Source: Pachyseris speciosa (taxonomy: Eukaryota; Cnidaria; Anthozoa; Scleractinia; Pachyseridae). Taken from it: 64,000 nt of DNA. The DNA lies in assembly GCA_016490735.1 (NCBI GenBank), contig JAEMWC010001484.1:1-64000 (forward strand). The letters are read 5' to 3'. The stretch's first letter is position 1; each line of letters starts with the position of its first letter. A program made the translations under genes and the position numbers. The notes under the pieces were generated by a model that worked only from the letters and a program-made list of their open reading frames with translations, was not told the origin of the DNA and ran no database searches. Shown one piece after another: positions 56,216-64,000 of this stretch.

Positions 56216-56296
56216 AACCTCGATGTTGCTGTGACTCTCTGTTAATCTCATGAAACCATGTCTGAACCAACGCAAGACAGCTGTAAGATCGTTCAT

Positions 56297-57040
56297 TTAT
56301 ACCCCATCAAGAGTAGTTATGTTCATTGTCTTGAAAAGCTTGTCGCACATTCTGATATAGGCACGAGGCTGCTCAGTTTCATTTACCGTAAAAGGAAAGT
56401 CACTCCTCTCCCTTGTGCTTGTGGTGTCTCCACTTAGTACTTCCTTTGCATATTTGACTTTCATTTTAGTTCTGCCATCCAAAAGTACATGTTTACCAGA
56501 AATTTTAGTATCAAGATATTTTGATACAGCAACTATATGATCGCATGAGATGCTCTTTCCATCTTTCCTCAATGTGTAATTTTGATTGAAAACAAAATTT
56601 CTTAGTTTCTTGATCATATGTGGGAAGTCTGAAATCCAGTGGATATAACCTCCAGTCACTGGGTTTGTAGTCACCCAGGGAGAGCATCTGTTTGACTTTC
56701 TGAAAAACTTTGAATTCCATGGCCCTCCATCACACACTCCATAAGAAATAATAATGTTACCATTTGAAACTTTATCCAGTGCTCGCACTAATGGGCATAG
56801 CATGTTCCTTTCAAGTTTCTTGGCAGTGACACTTAAGACAGGGAATGAAGCCACAAGCCAGGCAAAATCCCCTTCAAGGCTGGTAAGGAAAAACTGACAT
56901 ATTTGCCTTGCAGTCTTTTGTAAATTTTTCCCCTTTTTAGTTTCTTCATAGTAGCTGTTGTCTTCATCATCAAAGTACTCCTCTTCTTCATCACTGCTTC
57001 CTGAACTGCATAGAACCTTATCACTACCATTTGAAGTCAC
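56297..57040 (-). pseudogene. Copy 2: P-type transposase core
   Basis: A 247-codon frame without stops. It has an acidic SSDEEEEYFDDEDNSYYEE segment (residues 15-35), LERNMLCPLVRALDK, then IISYGVCDGGPWNSKFF with the catalytic Asp, TNPVTGGYIHWISDFPHMIK with the D-x-P-H box, KLRNFVFN, and DGRTKMKVKYAKEVLSGD. These are the landmarks of P-element/THAP9-type RNase-H-fold transposases. It is the best preserved piece of either copy. It ends at 56297, and the catalytic Glu segment further on is disrupted by insertions at 56075-56215 and 55384-55893. Confidence 0.8.
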
Positions 57041-57105
57041 CAGGGATTCCTCAAAATCATCATTGCATAACTCCTCAACATTATAGTCAAACTTCTTGGG
57101 AATAC

Positions 57106-57660
57106 TTATTTTAAGTTCTCAAACCCTATGAGTTTCCCTGTTCTTCTGCACAATCTGATACCATCACTTATGTCCATCCCATCCCAGTGGAGTCCAAACA
57201 AACCAATAATTTTCTTCTTTTGTATTTCCTTCCAAAAGAGCTCAAGATTTTTTGTGCCAACTGGATCGGTACTCATATCGGCCATACGGTACCCTTGAAC
57301 AAGTCTCCAGGAAGGTAATGGTAGCCACTTTCTCAAGTCAGTTCAATTCAATTTTATTTCAACTCATACAAATACAGTGTATTAACTGCCTCATAGCATT
57401 TCGATTTACATTTAACTGCCAAGGCTACTGCCAGCTTGATAGTTAATGTGTACCACCTCATATCTTTTGGTTTGGTGGGGCTATTGCTACTGTGGGCCAA
57501 ATTAAGTTTATTTACTGCATCCAGCATAAATGTATACAGTACTGATCTTTTCAAGATGTTGTTGTTGACTGCAAAGTCCATCATCGTAACGACATCATCA
57601 CTGCAAGGGCGAAAGTTTTCAACACCTACTTCCTTTCTTTTTCTTAGGAGCTTTGTCAAA
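57106..57660 (-). pseudogene. Copy 2: N-terminal half of transposase
   Basis: The frames 57659-57354 and 57336-57106 give TKLLRKRKEVGVENFRPCSD, FAVNNNILK, LAHSSNSPTKPKDMRWYTLT, LPLPSWRLVQGYRMADMSTD and IRLCRRTGKLIGFENL. They are separated by a 46-bp insertion of LINE-tail-like sequence (about 57337-57382). Upstream in another frame is RKLLERARNISKEIKKLRE (57660-57770), a coiled-coil-like stretch. Confidence 0.7.
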
Positions 57661-57774
57661 TTCCAATTAATCTCTCTGAGTTTCTTAATTTCTTTGCTGA
57701 TATTTCTAGCTCTTTCAAGAAGCTTTCGATTCGATAAGAGTGACAGCCTTACCCTGCTGTTAGCCTGTGTTTCA

Positions 57775-58537
57775 CTAGAGGTATTTTGCTTGGATGTCAG
57801 TTAAAAACGAAAAGAGCTTATTCCACAGTGGCGTATTGTTAAAATTATGGGGAATTCTCCAGTTGGACTCTACAATGAAGTCACAAGTGGTAGTCAAAAG
57901 CTTTTGTTTTGAGTATATCAGAATTTTATGATTGTAAATTCCAGAACATACTTTGCACAATTCTACCTTTCTCATCACATGTAGTATGTTATGCACAAGT
58001 TGCTCATATGTTTCACCATTAATTTCATCTTCATGCCACTGAACGTCACGATCAAGCAGTCTAACAGACAGAGTGCCAGTTTCAGTGAGCAAAATTTGTC
58101 CCTCGTTAATACAGTTTTTCATTTCTTACAGAAGAAAATAACAGTTGGATTGTTCTATCACCACTGATTGCAATTTTCCAGCTGAGAGGGAGTTTCGTTA
58201 CCAATAAAGAGTATAAATGGCCCACGACAAGATGATGAGATGCCATTATGGGGAGGACATGCTGTTCATTAAGGGTTGATGACGGAGTGTTAGCTTGTTG
58301 CGCACGAAAATGTTTGAGGCTTTGCATGCAGGAAAAACAAATAAAATTCTTGTTTCTTTTCGTTGACTGGACATCACCAGTAGAAGTCACGTTATCTCCG
58401 TTGTCGCACGTAACATGAAATGTACTGTTCAAGAAGTTGGACATGCGGTGTGAACAGCCATATGGCCGGAAGCACTTGATGTTTTTCTGACATGAACTGC
58501 ACGGAATATATGCTATTTCACCCGTCCCATAATTCAC
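57775..58537 (-). pseudogene. Copy 2: Cys-rich N-terminal region of the composite protein
   Basis: The frame 58537-58106 has YIPCSSCQKNIKCFRPYGCS and KNFICFSCMQSLKHFRAQQ (several CxxC pairs, likely metal binding), then LPLSWKIAISGDRTIQLLFS. It shifts frame near 58110-58130 to ILLTETGTLSVRLLDRDVQW, YEQLVHNILHVMRKVELCKV and FNNTPLWNKLFSFL, then shifts again into the coiled-coil segment. Not a recognised family. Continuity with the transposase is inferred from adjacency and strand. Confidence 0.5.
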
Positions 58538-58814
58538 GTGATTGTCTCTATCCCAACTGTAGTGTTCAAATCACATATGTTTGGGTTGAAGGCTCTGTCC
58601 TTTGACTTCATAACTTCCCCTACAGGCAGTTAAGGGGCAGCTGCCTGCATCACTAATGCAGCCAGGCAAGCAGCACTGTTTACCGCCACCGCGCACGCGC
58701 AATCGTACATCTATAATAGATAAAGGGAGGGTTTTCTCCTCTTTGGCAGACAAATGATCCCTCAGAATTCTCCTTTTTAATGTTAGGTAAAAATCTTTAT
58801 GTCAAAGCGATTCT

Positions 58815-59156
58815 CTATGGTTCTTCCCAGTGTAGTAATACATGTGTACTCATCAAATGGTGAACTTCGTTTTTGGACAGGGGGCTTGCTATTTGGTATT
58901 CTGATATAGATACCAAACGTCTCATAGTTTTCACATGTTTTAATACCAAAGAACTCGATTTTTCCAGCAAAGTTTCACGTCGTTCGTTTAACCATTTCCT
59001 GAAACACCTCACTATATCCAAGTGGCAACAGAGGCCGGTTCCAACAGAGCAAAGATTGTCTTGCAGGTGTTCTGTGTTGACAGTTAACGGCTGTAGCTCC
59101 TTTATCCCCTGTTCATTTAAAGGGCCGACAGTGATGAAGTTAAAGGGAACCTCCAC
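58815..59156 (-). CDS. Unidentified open frame (113 codons)
   Basis: Reads VPFNFITVGPLNEQGIKELQ, LCSVGTGLCCHLDIVRCFRK and SSLVLKHVKTMRRLVS. The composition is protein-like, and it lies upstream of copy 2 on the same strand. A Cys-bearing frame at 58753-58571 (GGGKQCCLPGC) lies between. They may belong to the composite transposon or to a host exon. No family is recognised and no splice sites are assigned. Confidence 0.25.
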   Translation of the reverse strand: MEVPFNFITVGPLNEQGIKELQPLTVNTEHLQDNLCSVGTGLCCHLDIVRCFRKWLNERRETLLEKSSSLVLKHVKTMRRLVSISEYQIASPLSKNEVHHLMSTHVLLHWEEP

Positions 59157-59159
59157 TCT

Positions 59160-60320
59160 TACAACAAATTGACGCTAAATTGTACGTAATAATTACTACA
59201 TTTCAAATTTTGTTTTAAAACGTGGCATTAAGGGTTTTGTTGTTGTGTAATGTTCCCTAGAAAACATGAATTACGACACGCATTCCAGAGGTGACTCTCG
59301 TGTAAGAACGCGCATGGAGTTAACAGATAGCTCAGACGTGTGCTAAGTCGTTCCGGACTCCTTTTAATTTCAGACGTTTATTTCGTAAAACAATTACTGC
59401 GTCTGCTTTATTTTTCATATTTATATTAGGCGTCTCAGACGCCTGATACTTAAGGCAGTGTTAATAGCTAAAATCCAAACAGAGAAAGCATAATCAATTT
59501 CCAACTCTTGTGAGACCTGCCCCCCACCCCCACCAAAGAATACAAAATGCATTTAGATTACCTTACGAACGCCACAATTCGCGTTTTACGAGCTATTCGG
59601 TATGTTTTGTTCCCATTGTTTTCGAGGCAAGCAATGACCTCGCATTATAAACTCTTTACTCTAATGACCCAGACGGAAATGAATCAAAGTTGTCGGTAGC
59701 TATGGTTGCAATTTTTTGGCCAATTTTAGATTTAGCGCGCGCCAACTCAGTAACACAGAAAGGCAAGAGTTACAACACCAGATCGCCTGCCTGTGTGACT
59801 GTGCGGGTATCTGCTGATCGTGGGTTTTTAGTCACACAATTACCTGGTTCTTTAAAGGCTAAAGAAATATGTTGATCAAATGACACTGAAGATAATATAG
59901 CGCTCATTGCTAACTGTCACCAAACTAGCTCCATAACGAAACAGCTTCTCATGAGTAGGCAACAGGACACTCCCAAACAGCAACAAACGAAACCCGGTAT
60001 GACTCCAGCAAATCAAATTTATAATCAACTTTACTGAGATCAGGAAACTTCCACTAAAATGTCGCAGCCATAAGCTAAAAAATACGGCATTTCCCGACTA
60101 ACAGTTAAAAATTGATCTCAGTTGTCTCAGGCAAAAAGAGCTAAAAAGTGCATGCAATTGAGGCTCTATGGAAACAAAACGTGGCCGCAAAGAAAGAGAA
60201 GGAAGAGCCTCAGGTAGACTCAAGGTTAGAGTGCACTGGTGTCTCAGTGTTGTCACCACGAGCTGTCTTGTCATCAAGTTCATTAGTTGGCAGTTTGCAT
60301 TGTGGGCTATATTATCTTCA
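59160..60320. other. No feature recognised
   Basis: Unique-looking sequence. Frames at 59690-59875 and 60098-60337 lack support. Confidence 0.4.
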
Positions 60321-60326
60321 GTCTTA

Positions 60327-60742
60327 TTTTGACACATGTCTAAGAACCAGGTGTTTCCGGCAACTGACTAATTACCCACTATTATCATTTACCGACACAG
60401 TTCCTCAGGCAGGTGGTCAGGTGATTTAACATTATTTCATTTCGTGTTCATTTGCCAGGGTTGTACAAAAAGTAAACTTAGCCACCAAGAAGCAACACCG
60501 CAGCAACAGCTTTGATTCATTATTCGCACTGGCATTTTGACACATGTCTAAGAACCAGGTGTTTCCGGCAACTGACTAATTACCCACTATTATCATCTAC
60601 CGACACAGTTCCTCAGGCAGGTGGTCAGGTGATTTAACATTATTTCATTTCGTGTTCATTTGCCAGGGTTGTACAAAAAGTAAACTTAGCCACCAAGAAG
60701 CAACACCGCAGCAACAGCTTTGATTCATTATTCGCACTGGCA
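60327..60742. repeat. 208-bp tandem duplication
   Basis: 60327-60534 and 60535-60742 differ at about one base (ATTTACC/ATCTACC). They share ACACATGTCTAAGAACCAGG and CACTGGCATTTT ends. Very recent duplication or assembly artefact. No gene inside. Confidence 0.85.
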
Positions 60743-61550
60743 TTTTTTAAAGTTCGCATACTTAATATTTGGTCAAAAAAAATCTTAGCATTTGTCAAAA
60801 TTAACTGGTAACCGATGAATAAATAAAATGTTGGTCGATAGCTTACGATTGGCCGTAAAATTAACTGAAAGCTGATCATCAAGTAACCCAATCCGCACAC
60901 TTTCCAGAAAATTATGTAAATTACACTAGAACTTATTGAAGTCAACAAATAATCGCTGAATATAGACTATAAACGAACTATAAAAATAGTTTCAAAACAC
61001 AGAATTTTGTATGGCAAATCAATCTTGATATGCCAACCAAACCTCAAAAGTTTTATTTCAGTCTCAGACAAAACAGAAGAAAAATATAAAAATAAACGAA
61101 ATATCCGTTGCTGAATGCCTTTTGCTACTGAAACTATTGCCTAAATTACTAAAGGGGGTGGCAGCCCCTCCCCTCCCTCACTCCCCCTCCCCTCCCCCCC
61201 CCCCCACCTTCACTTGTCGTCCTGCCACATTGTGCATTTGAAGTTTAAGGATCTGAAAGACCATTAAAGTTGCAGGTTCACCTGTTAACACTTTCAAGAA
61301 ATTCACTCAAACCAGAGTTTGTTTCTCGGTCTTTAAGTGCCAGCCTAAGTAACTGCTACACATTTGCCATGACCTTCGATCAAAAATTGGACTTTCGTTG
61401 ATAGTTGTCACTTGTATCTGGAGATGGGTACAAAATTCTTTAACGCTAAGAATGCTAAGACACTCTTATATATAGTCTGCTTTTTCGATTTAAAAGAGGA
61501 AATGCAACAAGATGAGGAAGTAAACTGCTTAAAACTGTTCTTAGAGTTAC

Positions 61551-61742
61551 CTCGTGAGTAGATTTCCACCTCGCATAGCTGAAGAAACTGTCTTTTTGTG
61601 GTTATGATGCCAACATATCTGCCAGAGCCAAAATATAATAAGTCCCATCTGTGTTTAAAGTGACAAACAGCTGATGCTATAAAATCAGTAAAACTGTACC
61701 GTCCCACACACTCAGGGTTGGTTGTCACATTTGAACTGTCTC
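61551..61742 (-). CDS. FTP (fucolectin) domain, C-terminal exon
   Basis: A 192-bp exon with acceptor AAATTGCAG (61743-61751) and donor GTAACT (61545-61550), phase 1 both ends. The translation GDSSNVTTNPECVGRYSFTD, then SAVCHFKHRWDLLYF and GRYVGIITTKRQFLQLCEVEIYSR, carries the FTP landmarks: C, C, GRYVGI and LCEVEI. The reading frame is clean and both Cys-containing blocks are kept, unlike 28045-28218. The N-terminal half should lie at higher coordinates; I could not find it up to 64000. If spliced to 29910-30124 the joint codon would be GAA, giving YSR-E-NLALNK, a normal FTP-FTP linker. Confidence 0.78.
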
Positions 61743-61749
61743 CTGCAAT

Positions 61750-63550
61750 TTAACAAACAACTAAATTAGTTGAAGTTTCAGTGGATAGCTTCGTCAGGAC
61801 TGTAAAGTCATAAATGTTCCCAATCACCCAATCTTCTAACCCTCTTTTCTCAGTCGTGCCCATTCTCGTCCCATACTCTTCACACAAACTGAAAATCGCA
61901 TCGTCAAAGTGAACGAGTAACTGTAAATGATCGAAGCAAATGATCGATAATCGCCAATTTATAGACAAGTGTGCTGGTGAGATATGGCGACACATGTGAA
62001 AAATTAATTAATAGCATACAGGGTAAAATAAAACAAAACAGCTTCAACTCTAAAGAGAGTGATGGCTTGGCCTGAGGTACCCGCTCCACCCACAGACACC
62101 CAAGAAAACAATCCAAGCAAACAAACAAAAACAAAAACAAAATAATGCTGACACAAATGGAAGCTCATAAATATCTTATATGATTGGTTGACGTGATGGT
62201 ATTCATACTACAGAAACACACTGTCAGACAAAGAATTTTCTCAGAATCATATTGATGTAAATAGTTCATAATAGGCGCATTCCTTTTACACGGAAACCCA
62301 ATTGTTCAGGTGGTAAATCAAATGGCACAGACTTTTCCACTGGACATTTTTCTAAAAAAAGGAATACCTTCTGAGGTATTCCTCTTTTCTCGTTTTTTAT
62401 TGGGATGATTGAAAAATCCTGTACCTTTTGCAGCGTCCCACTAGCTCCATACTTCTCGATGAATTAACGCACGGTTTGGTGCTGTTTTGGTTAATACCCA
62501 GTCTCTTAGAGAGTGACTCAGTGCAAAAGGAACTCGCTCGCCCCGTTTCATTTTGATTGAGGAAAATTTGCCCTGTTCCTTTTAACAGAAAATTCTCCCC
62601 GGTTTTCCATTCAAATGGAAAGCGCCCAATGTGTAATTGGGGAAGGCACTATCAGGTGATATAGGGTCCATCCGTACAGTCATATCTTTTACGCTTCTAA
62701 AAGTGAAATTGGCGAGCTGTTAAAATGGAAAGGCCACTTTTATCGACCAAAAACACAACAAAAAACAAAACTCTCCATTTTGTCTGCGTCCGGTGGCTAT
62801 CGTTGCGATAGCTTTCCCGTGGAATCTAGAGATGACAGAGATCGTTAATACCTAGCGCATAACCTATAACAAGAGAAATTGGCTATAAGGGTCACTTCCG
62901 TTCCCGGGCACTCTGTTTCGTTCACTGAGAACATCAATCGTCCGAGGATGTCTGTTGGCCGACAACCTTTCAACTCAAACATGCATATCAGGGGAGGTAA
63001 TAACACTCCCTTGCTTATGATCCATTCGCTTGAATGGTGAGGTAATGAAAGGCAACTAATGCTTTTGTTCAACCGCTTCCAGCTCATTATTCAGCGGAAA
63101 CATATTTGAGTTGCACGTTACAGAGAGAATAATTGACTCGAAATTGGCCAAATAATTGGCTAAATCGTGTCAGGCAGGCAAAACTACAAAAAGAAAAAAA
63201 ACAAGAAAAGAAAAGAAAGGAAAGAAAAATCGGGTTTCACCGGAGTCGTCTCGAATTTATACGGTAATTAATGCAAGGTAGATTGTCTTGATTTATGGCA
63301 ACCAAAAACAATGACCTCTGCAATCTATTCTGGTCTAATCTAGGCTTCGGTGTTGGTGTAAACTCAAGCAGCATGTCTACATTTCAATCTTTTCTGCAAT
63401 TCTAACAGGAAGAATATACGGCTTTTCAAAAGGATTAAGGCTAGTGGTTCAACAGCACACTGGAAAAATGAGATGCAACGAGACTAGAAAAACAGAAACA
63501 TTAAAGCTTCTCACACTCATTTGCGCTTCCCTTGTGAAAATAGAGTGAGT
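61750..63550. other. No feature recognised
   Basis: AT-rich with scattered homopolymers. The frames at 61750-61995 and 62845-63087 have no splice or family support. This should be part of an intron upstream of the FTP exon. Confidence 0.4.
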
Positions 63551-63554
63551 ATGG

Positions 63555-63730
63555 TTGTTTACCGTTTACCACAAATTCCCGAAAATCCCCGGCTGGGATG
63601 TAAATGGTAAACCTTTTTCTTGCTCGTTCCACAGGAAAATTCCCTCGCGGGACAAACGGAAATTCTGTAAAGGTAGTCCTATTTTTCCTGTTGGGACGTT
63701 CGCAATGGAAATTCGCTTACCATTTACAAC
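63555..63730. repeat. Interspersed repeat (partner 4036-4375)
   Basis: TTTACCACAAATTCCC, GCTGGGATGTAAATGGTAAA and GCGGGACAAACGGAAATTCT match the reverse complement of 4250-4375. GGTAAA/TTTACC words at both ends suggest a small inverted-repeat element. Confidence 0.55.
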
Positions 63731-64000
63731 TTTCTCATGTTTCGCACTAGTTTCAGGCCTCTTGCATGTTGTAACTAGAATCTAGTTTAGCGCGGCACAA
63801 CAATCCGAAATTGGTAAACAACGCGTACCGTTCTTTCCGAACGAAAATTCAAAACCAAACTTTCCGGAAATTTTTTTGGGTAAACAATCTACTGGACCTG
63901 GTCTATCAACAAAAAATCAGGAGCCACCGTTCGCTCAAAAGAGGTACATACATGGAAAGTTACTGAGGCGAATCAGTAGTGGTCATGACCTGTTTCCATT

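Larger units (their letters stand above)
50326..58540 (-). mobile_element. P-type/YqaJ composite transposon, copy 2
   Basis: Direct copy of 34852-49314 without the large insertions and extending further at its 5' end. Minus-strand order: Cys-rich N-terminus (58537-57775), P-type transposase (57660-54802), CCHC knuckles (53802-53581), YqaJ (53250-52860), Cys-rich tail (52431-52240). Own insertions: a short LINE tail (51083-51456), SINE tail (52633-52847), 53838-54674, 55384-55893 and 56075-56215. Frameshifts make it inactive. No terminal inverted repeat was found, so the true ends are unknown. Confidence 0.72.

Noticed and set aside
1..64000. CRISPR arrays, bacterial operons, rRNA or riboswitches
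   Set aside because: No regularly spaced short repeats with unique spacers, no Shine-Dalgarno-linked gene strings, and no rRNA sequence. The window is eukaryotic.

Overview
The window looks like anthozoan cnidarian nuclear DNA, most likely a stony coral. The lectin-type exons (F5/8C discoidin and fucolectin-type FTP), the tRNA-derived SINEs and the P-, CR1- and Penelope-type elements fit such a genome; the species cannot be named from sequence alone. It is AT-rich, with no operons, no CRISPR, no rRNA and no convincing intact tRNA gene. Almost everything is layered transposable elements, many nested inside one another, with a few host exons on the minus strand.

Host genes: four minus-strand exons with clean splice sites encode pieces of secreted-type lectin domains. 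They are an FTP C-terminal half (61551-61742), an FTP N-terminal half (29910-30124, frameshifted), an FTP C-terminal half (28045-28218) and an F5/8C discoidin exon (4887-5194). All internal junctions are phase 1 and agree with one another, so they could be one multi-domain gene stretched over about 57 kb by transposons, or separate paralogous remnants.

0-12 kb: a degenerate retrozyme insertion, a LINE 3' end, a 1.9-kb Tc1/mariner-like element, the discoidin exon, and a 3.9-kb element with 27-bp terminal inverted repeats that carries internal tandem units and two tRNA-SINEs. 12.6-13.4 kb: the most striking object, an insertion made of 256-bp units, each with an intact type I hammerhead ribozyme (two on +, one on -), flanked by an 11-15 bp target duplication. 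This is the architecture of a metazoan retrozyme. 13.4-23 kb: a large set of diverged inverted arms with nested MITEs. 23.2-24.2 kb: nested/adjacent MITEs flanked by TTAA. 24.9-25.8 kb: a Penelope-like reverse transcriptase ORF. 25.9-27.5 kb: a foldback element. 28-30 kb: FTP exons. 30-34.8 kb: tandem repeats, MITEs and a head-to-head SINE palindrome.

34.9-58.5 kb: two direct, same-strand copies of one large transposon. On the minus strand each reads P-element/THAP9-type transposase, then CCHC zinc knuckles, then a YqaJ-type exonuclease, then a Cys-rich tail. Copy 1 is interrupted by a full-length but decayed CR1/Jockey-type LINE (PHD finger, APE endonuclease, RT, a 2A-like motif) and by a 5.1-kb element whose ends are packed with GTATAC palindromes. 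Copy 2 preserves several empty sites, so the order of insertions can be read. 58.5-64 kb holds one further FTP exon, a 208-bp tandem duplication and otherwise nothing recognisable.
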